Below, in pieces: positions 11,661 to 20,944 of a stretch of DNA of 64,000 nucleotides. Positions within the stretch are counted from its first letter, which is position 1. Every line of letters starts with the position of its first letter. A program made the translations under genes and the position numbers. This DNA is from Cherax quadricarinatus (lineage: Eukaryota; Arthropoda; Malacostraca; Decapoda; Parastacidae): assembly GCF_038502225.1 (NCBI RefSeq), contig NC_091369.1, forward strand, positions 18,206,385 through 18,270,384, read 5' to 3'. The notes beneath the pieces are model-generated. The model was not told the origin of the DNA. It did not search any database and saw only the letters and a program-made list of their open reading frames with translations.

Positions 11661-13398
11661 TGAATCAAAGACTAATCCAAAGGGGTTCTTTCAAGTGCAT
11701 AGGACGAAGGTGAAGGAAAAAGTAGGACCTCTGAAATCTGGGAATGGACAGCTGACGGATAATGAACTGGAAATGTGTTCCTTATTTAATGACTATTTTT
11801 TGTCAGTTTTTACAAAGGAAGATGTAAATGAGATTCCAGTAATTAACAATTATTTAGTTCCTGGTGAATTTAAGTTAACTAATATTACTGTCACGAGGGA
11901 CATGGTTATTAAACAGATAGACAAACTGAAACAAAATAAGTCCCCGGGACCCGATGAGTTGTTTTCAAGGGTACTTAAGGAATGCAAGATGGAGCTTAGT
12001 CAGCCATTAACGAGTGTATTCAATGCGTCCATCCTTACCAGTGTTGTGCCAGAGATGTGGAAGATGGCTAATGTGGTTCCTATATTCAAATCAGGGGATA
12101 AGTCCACTCCTTCAAATTACCGTCCAATAAGCCTGACATCTATAGTGGGCAAGTTATTAGAATCAATTATAGCTGACATTATCAGAAGTCACCTTGAAGA
12201 GCATAACTTGATAAATGAATCTCAGCATGGATTCACGAGAGGTCGTTCCTGCCTGACAAACTTACTGACGTTCTTCAATAGAACATTTGAGGCAGTTGAC
12301 AGTGATAAGGAATATGATATTGTTTATTTGGATTTTAGTAAAGCCTTCGACAGAGTACCTCACAAGAGACTCTTAAGAAAAGTGGCAGCTCATGGTATAG
12401 GAGGTAAAGTTCTAGCATGGATTGAGGCATGGCTTACCAATAGAAAGCAGAGAGTTACCATTAATGGAGTGAAATCTGAATGGGGATTAGTCACTAGTGG
12501 CGTTCCACAAGGATCAGTTTTAGGCCCTCTCTTGTTCATAATTTACATTAATGACCTTGATGAAGGGATTACTAGTGACATGAGTAAGTTTGCTGATGAT
12601 ACAAAGATAGGCCGTATAATTCACTCTGAGGAGGATATCAATGAACTCCAGGACGATTTGAACAAATTAATGTCTTGGTCTGAGAAATGGCAGATGAAGT
12701 TTAATGTGGATAAGTGTAAGGTACTTGCCCTTGGTAATGAAAATAACCCTCGAAGCTATAATCTAGGTGAAGTAGAGCTTGGTCATACAGAATGTGAAAA
12801 AGACTTGGGAGTCATGGTAAGCAGAAATCTAAAGCCAAGACAGCAGTGCCTCAGTGTGCGCAACAAGGCCAACAGATTACTTGGATTTATCTCAAGAAGT
12901 ATAAGTAACAGAAGTCCAAAAGTTATTTTACAGCTCTATACATCACTAGTGAGGCCTCATTTAGATTATGCTGCTCAGTTTTGGTCCCCTTACTACAGGA
13001 TGGACATAGACTCATTAGAGAACATACAGAGAAGAATGACTAAAATGATTTACTGTGTAAGGAACCTCCCGTATGAAGATAGACTTAAAGCCTTAAATCT
13101 CCACTCTCTGGAGAGGCGTAGAATGAGGGGAGATATCATTGAAGTGTATAAGTGGATGACGGGCATAAACAAGGGAGACATTAATAAAGTACTGAGGGTG
13201 TCGAACCAGGTAAGAACCAGGAATAATGGATTTAAGTTGGATAAATTTAGATTTAGAAAGGACATAGGTAAGTACTGGTTTTCTAACAGAGTTGTAGATG
13301 CGTGGAACAGTCTTCCCAGTGGGGTGATAGAGGCTAGGACCTTGGGTAGCTTTAAGAAGAGACTGGACAAATATATGAGTGGGAGGGGCTGGGTTTGA
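11638..13398 (+). CDS. LINE E ORF2, reverse transcriptase and C-terminal domain
   Basis: This is an uninterrupted 586-codon frame. RT blocks in order: KSPGPDELFSRVLKEC, ANVVPIFKSGD, NYRPISLTSIVGKLLE, SQHGFTRGRSCLTNLL, VYLDFSKAFDRVPHKRLL, GVPQGSVLGPLLFIIYIND and KFADDTKIG (Asp-Asp at about 12595-12600). The C-terminal part (HLDYAAQFWSPYY, NLPYEDRLKALNLHSLERRR) is typical of CR1. All catalytic residues are present. The frame lacks only its fusion to the endonuclease part, one frameshift upstream. Confidence 0.93.
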   Translation: MTMKLVANESKTNPKGFFQVHRTKVKEKVGPLKSGNGQLTDNELEMCSLFNDYFLSVFTKEDVNEIPVINNYLVPGEFKLTNITVTRDMVIKQIDKLKQNKSPGPDELFSRVLKECKMELSQPLTSVFNASILTSVVPEMWKMANVVPIFKSGDKSTPSNYRPISLTSIVGKLLESIIADIIRSHLEEHNLINESQHGFTRGRSCLTNLLTFFNRTFEAVDSDKEYDIVYLDFSKAFDRVPHKRLLRKVAAHGIGGKVLAWIEAWLTNRKQRVTINGVKSEWGLVTSGVPQGSVLGPLLFIIYINDLDEGITSDMSKFADDTKIGRIIHSEEDINELQDDLNKLMSWSEKWQMKFNVDKCKVLALGNENNPRSYNLGEVELGHTECEKDLGVMVSRNLKPRQQCLSVRNKANRLLGFISRSISNRSPKVILQLYTSLVRPHLDYAAQFWSPYYRMDIDSLENIQRRMTKMIYCVRNLPYEDRLKALNLHSLERRRMRGDIIEVYKWMTGINKGDINKVLRVSNQVRTRNNGFKLDKFRFRKDIGKYWFSNRVVDAWNSLPSGVIEARTLGSFKKRLDKYMSGRGWV

Positions 13399-13521
13399 TT
13401 GGTGTTGGGGGGTGCGGGAGTTGTTTCTTGAGTAGCTTTAGGTAGATGTCGTTTTGATAAGGACCTGCCTCGTATGGGCCAGTAGGCCTTCTGCAGTGTT
13501 CCTACATTCTTATGTTCTTAT

Positions 13522-14297
13522 AGCCGAATGCCCAGTCTGTGGTGCCGATGACCATTCTAATACATCTTGCAGTCGACCTCCCTCTTGCCTTAATTGTCAT
13601 GAGGCTCACCCTTCGTTCTCTCGCCATTGCCAGGTCTACTTAAATGAGTGGGAAATTCGTTGCCTCAAAGAGGCAGAAGGTCTCCCTTATGCTATGGCAG
13701 TTTCTCATCTCAGCCTCCAATGGAGACTACCCCATGTTTCAAAACGTCCCCCTACCTTCTGGGGTCCCATCTTCTGCAGCCTCCTCTGCGGTTGCCAGTC
13801 CCATAATCACTCCTGTATCTAATTCTTTTGCTGTCCTGGGCTCAGACGTCCCTACTTCAACACCTCAGTCTGTCCTCACTTCTTTGTGTTCTCCCTCACA
13901 AACCCCGGTATCGACAAGACCTCGTACGACTCGTACGACACCTCCTCCCAATTGTCCCTCTACTTCTCAGAGGTCCAATAAATCTCCTTTAACCGCTCCT
14001 TCCCTTCATCCACCTCCACATTTTACCTTCCCGGTCTCTGTACCTAGGTCTTCCCCTTTCACTGGCTCCGTTAAAAGTGTGGAGGTTCATCCTCCTCCTC
14101 GTACTGTGCCTTCCTCCCCTGTCCCCTCCCAAGTTTCTTCCTTTTCTGCCACCTCCCAGGATTCTGTCTCTTTTGTCCCCTCCCACACTTCTCAAGTTCC
14201 CTCCACCCTTTCCCCCCCTCCTACCTTGGTACAGTCCATTACAGCTCCAATCTTTACTCAAACTACTCCTCCTTCCATCTCCAATAGTCTCCCATAG
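13522..14297 (+). pseudogene. LINE D ORF1, C-terminal part with CCHC knuckles
   Basis: LINE D resumes with two more zinc knuckles, CPVCGADDHSNTSC and CLNCHEAHPSFSRHC, completing a set of three with the one at 10005-10035. After a frameshift near 13700 a Ser/Pro/Thr-rich tail (NSFAVLGSDVPTSTPQ) runs to 14297. The 13523-13822 frame looks longer upstream only because it reads through the LINE E tail. Confidence 0.82.
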
Positions 14298-14535
14298 GAC
14301 ATCTCTCCGAAACACTTGAAGCAATCTCTGAATATATTGCAGAGACCAAACCATCAATGGACACTGATCCACCCTCTGTTCCATCTCTTTCCTCTTCTCC
14401 ATCTGTGCAACTCCTCTCTTCACAACGCACCATTCCTTCGCTACTTGAACGTTTTCCTTTGCCACCGCATGTGGACTTTTCTAACCCTTCTAGTCCATTG
14501 GTACCCTTACCTGCGGATTTCAGGTATCTTTATCG

Positions 14536-15170
14536 TTGCCAATCATTGCCTATTTACAGTGGAATATTCGCGGCGTCAGGGGTAATCAGGGTGAGCTTCA
14601 GATGTTGCTATCCCAGTTTCCCCCTGTTGGTGTTTGCTTACAGGAACCAAAATTACACTCTGCCGTTATCTATCCCATCTCAGGCTATAATTTTTTGTAT
14701 TCTTCAGATCCTTTTCCTGATGGGACCTTTAATGAAAGTGCCCATCTACGCACTGATATTCCGTACCATCAGCTATTTATTTGTTCATACTTCGTTGCAT
14801 TACACAGCAGCCCATATCCACTTGCATAGGTGGCATACACTCTGTTCTTTGTATATCTCTCCTTCTCAGGCATTATCTATCCCGGATATTACCATTCTTG
14901 TTTTGTCATTACCGCCACCACTTCTGTTACTTGGCGATTTTAATGCCCGTCATTTCCTCTGGGGGGGGGTCTCACTGTCATTCCTGTGGCATTCAGTTAG
15001 AGGCTTTTCTTGCTACCCACCCCCTCCATGTTTTAAATACAGGTACTCACACCCATTTTGATCCTCGGATTCATACTCTCTCTTGCATCAATCTCTCAGT
15101 CTGCTCTTCCTCCGCCGCATTAGACTTCACCTGGTCTGTTCTCACGGATTTACATGAGTGATCATTTCCC
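14536..15170 (+). pseudogene. LINE D ORF2, endonuclease domain (frameshifted)
   Basis: IIAYLQWNIRGVRGNQGEL opens ORF2, followed by VGVCLQEPKL. After frame changes LLLGDFNARHFLWGG (about 14930) and SDHFPIIL (15157) complete the endonuclease core. At least two frameshifts and a stop after LHSSPYPLA break it. Confidence 0.82.
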
Positions 15171-15970
15171 AATCATTCTTACTTCCCCTTCATATTCACC
15201 ACCTCTTCGTAACCCATGCTGGCAATTTGATCAGGCAAATTGGAACCTTTCCTCACAACTAACTGTTTTTAGTGAGGTTCCTTCTTCGTCCTCCATTGAT
15301 GAGCTTTTACACCTCTTCTCGTCCTCCGTTTTAACCACAGCTTCTCATTCTATACCCCAAACTACGGGCAGGCATTCTCAGAAATGCATGCCTTGGTGGT
15401 CTCCTGCTTGTGCTCGTGTAGTACGTTTGAAATGCGCGTGGGGCAGGTACTGGTACAATAGAACCACGGAGAGACTTCTTGATTTTAAGCAGAAGCATGC
15501 GATCGCTCGCCGTGTCATCTGTGATGCTAAACGCACTTGCTGGCAAGATTGTCTCCACCATCACCTCTGCTTCCTCTATGAGTGCAGTATGGAAAAAAGT
15601 ACGAGAACTGAGTGGTAAATATTCTCCTGACCCGGTTCCTGTTCTGCGGGTTGCCGGTGTTGATATAGCAAACCCACTAGATGTTGCCAATGAAATTGGC
15701 AATCATCTGGTCTGTATTTCTCAGGGGCTCCATCTATGCCCCTCGTTTCTTTCCTCAAAGTCTGCCAGAGAGTTAGCACCCTTGGACTTTTCTTCTCTCA
15801 GAGAACAGTATAATGTGCCTTTTACACTTCAGGAACTGGAGACAACACTCTCAGCTTGCCGATCATTGGCAGCTGGGCCCAACGACATTCATATTCGTAT
15901 GCTACAACATTTACATCAGTCAGCCCTTGCAGTCTTATTACGCCTTTTCAATCTTATTTGGTCACAATGA
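15171..15970 (+). pseudogene. LINE D ORF2, EN-RT linker and RT N-terminus
   Basis: Two overlapping frames (15154-15618 and 15479-15970) give PWWSPACARVVRLK, WKKVRELSGKYSPDP and LAAGPNDIHIRMLQHL. They cover the linker and first RT block of an I-type ORF2. A stop lies at 15968. Confidence 0.78.
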
Positions 15971-15983
15971 GTTCTTTCAGAGC

Positions 15984-17285
15984 CATGGAAATCTGCCACT
16001 GTTCTCCCTTTCCACAAACCAGGTACTACGGGACATGAAGCCTCCCACTATCGTCCCATTGCTCTTACCAGTGCAGTTTGCAAAGTGATGGAATGCCTGG
16101 TAAATAGACGTTTAGTGTGGTATTTAGAGACACACAAGTCTTTCCACTCGTCAATATGGCTTTTGTAAGGGCCGTTCTACCATAGACCCCTTACTACTCT
16201 TGGATACGTATGTTCGTAATGCCTTTGCGAATAACCACTCAGTTATTGCCATATTTTTTGACCTTGAGAAGGCATATGACACAACTTGGAGGTATAATAT
16301 TTTAGCCCAAGCCCACTCCTTAGGCCTTCGAGACAATCTACCATCCTTCCATAAGAACTTTTTAACTGACAGACATTTCCGTGTTCGGGTTAATGTGCTC
16401 TCCTCGGACTTTATCCAAGCTGGTGTTCCCCAGGGATGTGTTCTGGGCACAACACTTTTTCTCCTTGCTATAAATGATTTGGCCTCTAGTCTTCCATCAA
16501 ATATTTGGTCATCACTCTATGTTGATGACTTCGCTATTGTCTGTGCAGGCGCTGACTGTCACCTCATTACAGTTTCTCTCCAGCATGTGGTCGACCGTGT
16601 TTCCAGTTGGGCCACCACACATGGGTTTAAATTTTCCAGTACCAAAACTCACCAAATTACTTTCACTAGACGCTCTGTCATCTCCAATCATCCTTTAAAC
16701 CTCTATGGCACCCGTATCCCTGAACGTGATACAGTCAGGTTAGTAGGCCTCCTCTTTGACCATAGGTTACCCTGGAAACCTCACATTACCTCTCTGAAGA
16801 CAACTTGTCACAGCCGGCTGAACCTTCTTAAATCCCTTGCTCATCTTTCATGGGTAGCTGATCGTTGAACTCACCTTCGCCTACATTCCACCCTCATTTT
16901 ATTGAAACTTAACTATGGTGACCAGATCTATTTAGTTGCCTCTCCTGCTACTCTATCTAGCCTCAACCCTATTCATCGCCAAGGATTACGTTTATGCCTT
17001 GGTGCTTTTCGCTCTTCCCTTGTTGAGAGCCTCTATGCAGAAACGAACGTTCCATCCTTATCCGATCGCCGTGATGCCCATTGCCTTCACTACTATGTAC
17101 GCTCTCATGATCTCCGCAATCCTTCCATTTATAGAATGGTCACTGATATTAGTAGACATTCTTTATTTGTTCACCGCCCCTGTTTGCTCCGTCCCTTCTC
17201 TCTTCGCCTGCATTCACTCTTGTCTTCTCTTCAATTTCCACCTTTCTATGTTCATGTAACATTTCACTTTTCCCTACCCCACTAG
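15984..17285 (+). pseudogene. LINE D ORF2, reverse transcriptase core and thumb
   Basis: Frames give HYRPIALTSAVCKVME, QYGFCKGRSTIDPLLLLD, IAIFFDLEKAYDTTWRYNI, AGVPQGCVLGTTLFLLAIND and SLYVDDFAIVCAG (YVDD at 16519-16530). The main open stretch is 16200-16868 and the thumb continues at 16902-17285. FDLEKAYDTTW is characteristic of the I clade. Stops and frameshifts occur near 16166 and 16868. Confidence 0.87.
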
Positions 17286-17405
17286 AAAGTTCCAGCTGTT
17301 CGAGTCTGTTCTTTCTCAGTCCCTTGCTCGAAAGCCCAACTGTCTACGGTAGCTTCCCGCTCTCTTTTTCTTGACCACTTCCACTCTCATTCTCATGCCA
17401 TTGCA

Positions 17406-17640
17406 GTGTACACAGATGGCTCTAAGTCTTCTGACGGCATAGGATTCGCAGCAGTGTTTCCGGAGAGTGTCATACTAGGGCATTTACTATCTTCGGCTAG
17501 TATCTTTACTGCTGAATTGTATGCCATTCTTGCAGCACTTATCCGTATTGCATCTATGCCTGTGTCATCATTTGTGGTTGTCTCAGGTTCCCTTTGTGCT
17601 TTACAGGCTATACAGAAATTTGTAACACATCACCCTTAGT
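17406..17640 (+). pseudogene. LINE D ORF2, RNase H domain
   Basis: VYTDGSKSSDGIGFAAV supplies the first catalytic Asp and FTAELYAILAAL the Glu. The third motif reads VVSGSLCALQAI, where SDS is expected, so an active-site Asp is replaced by Gly. The domain would remove the RNA strand during reverse transcription. This copy is probably dead on that residue alone. Confidence 0.82.
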
Positions 17641-18419
17641 CCTCCGTATCCAACTTTGGCTATGCCGCATCTTTACCAAGCATAAAGATTTGTTTTTTGT
17701 TGTGTCCCTGGTCATGTTGACGTACAGGGCAATGAACAGGCAGACACTGCTGCACGGTCAACAGTACATGACCTACCAGTTCCATATAGAGGTGTTCCAT
17801 TTACGGACTAATTTGCTGCAATAGCTACCCACCTTCACACCCGTTGGCAACAACGTTGGTCTACTCTACTCGGTAACAAACATCAATCTATTAAACCTAG
17901 TATAGGTTACTGGCCGTCTTCTTGTCACGAGTGCCGAGGTTGGGAGACTACTCTCTCCCGTCTCCGCATTGGCCATACTCGTCTTGCTCATGGATATCTC
18001 ATGGAGAGGCGCCCGGCTCCTCTCTGAGAGAATTGTCAGGTTCCATTATCGGTCAGCCACATTCTGCTAGACTGCCCACTTTATCAACGAGCACGCAGAA
18101 TTTACCTCCATCGTCGTCTTCGCTCTGCTGCTCTCTCTTTACTCTCCCTTCTCGCTGATGGACCCACCTTTCATCCGGACTCTCTCATTGACTTTTTGAC
18201 AACAACTGACTTACTTCACAAACTCTGATGATACCTTCAGCCCTTTCTACCTCGATCTCTTGCTACCCGCTACCCTGCACTATCCCCTGCCCCGCTGTTT
18301 TCTGTAACCTACTGATCGCCCCTCCCCCCTTCTGCCGCCCAATACCCTCGATTCCTTTCCTACCCTACAGCACTGTATAGCCCTTGTGGCTTAGCGCTTC
18401 TTTTTGATTATAATAATAA
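17641..18419 (+). pseudogene. LINE D ORF2 C-terminus and 3' UTR
   Basis: Degraded C-terminal coding includes SCHECRGWETTLSRLRIGH and SVSHILLDCPLY, a Cys/His-containing segment seen after RNase H in I-type elements. Coding ends near 18226. The 3' UTR ends CTTGTGGCTTAGCGCTTC and then TTGATTATAATAATAAT. Related 3' ends lie antisense at 47833-47945. Confidence 0.78.
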
Positions 18420-18420
18420 T

Positions 18421-18617
18421 ACAAACTCTAATCACAAAATAGAGCGGAAAAGTAATGTGAAGGACCTGGGTGTGGTAATGTTGGAAGGCCTCACCTTCAA
18501 GGACCACAACAATGGCACTATCACATCTGCCAGGAAACTGATAGGATGGATAATGAGAACATTCAAGACGAGATGCTAAGCCATTGATGATCCTTTTTAA
18601 ATCATCAATCCTATACG
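18421..18617 (+). pseudogene. LINE 'C' fragment, right part
   Basis: This continues the LINE B-like coding cut at 8390: NVKDLGVVMLEGLTFKDHNN and GWIMRTFKTR. A stop and a frameshift follow. It ends where LINE B begins (about 18619). Confidence 0.82.
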
Positions 18618-18618
18618 A

Positions 18619-19651
18619 TACATCCCTCTAGCGCCTGGAACCAATCTTGGGCGGAAAACATTATATACTGAGTCAAAAAAGGAGAATTAGTGTGCACTAC
18701 CTAGCAGAGTTTACTGCCAGAGGGGAATCATAGGCCTGTGTCCCGTGTGAAAAAAATAATAATTGAACTTTGTGTCAGAGGAAAGAAAGTCTCCCTGAAA
18801 ACATTGAGTATACATAGTGTATACTACAGTGGCTCCCTAGTATATTGATGATAAAGGCTAAAGTGTCATTTGAAAACAGGTGAATTTGTAAATGAAGTGA
18901 TAAGCCTATAGAGGCAAGTGCCAGAAGTCGCCAGAAACTTACCACAGGTCAGCTGTTTTTAATAATCTTCCTGGCTTGCTAGTGTACTCGCATATAATCT
19001 AGTGATACCAGTGAATAGCAGAATACAGTGTTGTAGTAGCAACTAACCAGTATTATAATGGTACTTAGTGGAGTGGAGTGACTTTCATTAGTTTTTTTCT
19101 TGAAATACCAGACGTATACTGTGAATTTCATATAACCTGTAGTTACCAGCGGTCACAATATACACAACGAGAAGCAATTATTACTACAGAAAAAGCGTCC
19201 TTCCTCCAAAATTTGCACCAGTCAACTATAGTGATAATATAGCATTTATTGGGGTGGAGACGGAAAAAAAAAAAATAGAGAAGCTAGGTACAGCGATTGA
19301 TAAACAAGGGTGGAGGTCGACCGTTCATCATTGTAGGAGTGCCAGCAGTCACCGGCTCTTCAACACGCAAGTTATACTTTTGTATCAATCAAATCACATA
19401 TTACTCGGGTAGATAATTTCCAGTAGATCCTTCATGTGTTAGCTCAAATCACCGACCAGTATGGTTTAAATAAGTGACCCACTGATCAGATCAGATAAAC
19501 CGGTCCGAACCCTTGACTGGTCCGAACCCTTGACTGGTCCGAACCCTGGACTGGTTTCAAACGGTTTCGTTGTGCACTACCAAGCAGGTTATTAATAGAA
19601 TATTCAAGAGGTTGCTAGTAGAATTGCAGTAAATCAACCATTCAAATCATT
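18619..19651 (+). other. LINE B 5' UTR
   Basis: A 1.03-kb leader with no long frame; its first 410 bp recur at 62626-63043. A short direct repeat GGTCCGAACCCTTGACT (19502-19555, three units) lies near its end. An internal promoter is expected but not identified. Confidence 0.72.
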
Positions 19652-20912
19652 ATGAAGCTGTGTGTAGTCTGTGGTCAGTCAAACAAACGGGCCTCCACAT
19701 GCATAAATTGTCATTTTTGTGGAAATTGGTGTCACGCCCCCTTGTGCAGATATCCAAGAACTAGCTACAAGCAGTATTAAAACAGGGAAGTGTTTTTGGG
19801 TATGCCCAAATGAGATAAATCTGTGGACTAAAATCACAAGGGTATTAAAAGAGGTCAACATCAAAGCTGCTTTCATAGAAAACCTGGAAGCTTTCTACAA
19901 CAGATGGGAACATAAAAAGTCTGGGCTGAATGGTACTGCCCTTGATACTGGCCATGTAGTCAGAAACTGTAAGGCTGGAGATGATGTTCTGGTAGTCAGT
20001 AAATGGGGGGCTGATAGTGCTGTCCTGGGAGACAGTAATGGTGAAGCTGGAGGTGCTGTCCTGGGAGACAGTAATGGTGAAGCTGGAGGTGCTGTCCTGG
20101 GATACAGTAATGGTGAAGCTGGAGATGCTGTCCTGGGAGACAGTAATGGGGAAGCTGGAGATGCTGTCCTGGGAGACAGTAATGGTGAAGCTGGAGATTT
20201 TGTCCAGGTAGTCGGGAATTATACGCAGGAAGGAATACATATAAATGACCTCATAGGGGACAGGAGCCATAGTAGGGAAACAAGTGTAGTCAAAGATAAG
20301 ATAAAACCAATATTGCAAACTAGAAATACCGCAGGAAATAGCAAACAAGAAGACTCCACTAGCAATAGTGAGGATATATTACCAAAAACAACTGGTGGGA
20401 GCTCCATTGTTGGTGCTAGGGAGGATAGAAGTAAGACAGGGAAACATGCACCAACAGGGAATACAGTCACAGAAACCCAAGGGAAACGGAAACCAAGCCT
20501 GTGCACATACTATGCACTCGGTATCTGCTGGCATGGGAAATCTGGAAAAACAGATGGGACGTGCAACTATGACCACCCTAGAAAATGCCATGCCCATATG
20601 ACAACAGGAAAATGCAAACTCCTTTCCTGTAAGCTTTTTCACCCTGAACTGTGTACCTCTTCAGTACAGGAAAGACTGTGCTATAACTTAAATTGCCAGG
20701 CACACCATCTAAAGGGGACAAAAAGATACAAAACATCCAGGCCATGGGAAAACCTGGGTAGCCACAGCCACTCAAGAGGGAGAGGTTTTTTAGTGCCAGG
20801 AAGGAAAAAAAACTGGCAGGAAATGGCAGAAATCGTACACCAAATCCAGTCATTCCTGGAGTGGAACCACAGTCGATGGCCTCCACTCCAAACCAACAGA
20901 TACAGATACTAA
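19652..20912 (+). pseudogene. LINE B ORF1: PHD-like finger, 36-bp repeats, three CCCH fingers
   Basis: ATG 19652 starts a Cys/His-rich PHD-like finger (KLCVVCGQSNKRASTCINC, then HFCGNWCHAP). A one-base shift in the C run near 19735 moves to the frame that continues to 20912 (CFWVCPNE). Residues encoded by 20019-20198 are five copies of a 12-residue unit (AVLGDSNGEAGG). Near the C-terminus are three CCCH fingers, 20500-20700: CTYYALGICWHG...CNYDH, CHAHMTTGKCKLLSCKLFH and CTSSVQERLCYNLNCQAHH. CCCH fingers usually bind RNA, so a role in element RNA binding is inferred. Confidence 0.85.
20019..20198 (+). repeat. five tandem 36-bp units inside LINE B ORF1
   Basis: Five in-frame copies encode AVL-G-D/Y-SNGEAG-G/D. 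The units are nearly identical at DNA level, suggesting recent expansion, and keep the frame. Confidence 0.95.
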
Positions 20913-20944
20913 TCCCGGAAAAAAAATCCCCCCCCCAGTACCAA

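Larger units (their letters stand above)
10042..13521 (+). mobile_element. LINE 'E': CR1 element, nearly complete ORF2, nested in LINE D ORF1
   Basis: It starts inside an esterase-type ORF1, carries a full EN-RT ORF2 and ends with ACATTCTTATGTTCTTA, a typical CR1 3' tail built on an 8-bp repeat. LINE D zinc-knuckle coding continues immediately after. Coding is well preserved (one frameshift in ORF2), so this is among the youngest insertions here. No clear target duplication is visible. A second, antisense copy of the family lies at 61361-62283. Confidence 0.92.
8391..18419 (+). mobile_element. LINE 'D': I-clade non-LTR retrotransposon, split by LINE E
   Basis: It is flanked by the 13-bp duplication TACAAACTCTAAT (8378-8390 and 18420-18432). 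The order is 5' UTR, ORF1 with CCHC knuckles, ORF2 with endonuclease, RT (FFDLEKAYDTTW, YVDDF) and RNase H, then a 3' end TTGATTATAATAATAAT. RNase H and the TAA-rich tail are known traits of the I clade. Without LINE E (10042-13521) it is about 6.5 kb. Both ORFs are frameshifted, so this copy is inactive. Confidence 0.9.

Noticed and set aside
13454..13522. N-terminal extension of the zinc-knuckle frame at 13454
   Set aside because: It reads through the 3' tail of LINE E and is an artefact of nesting.
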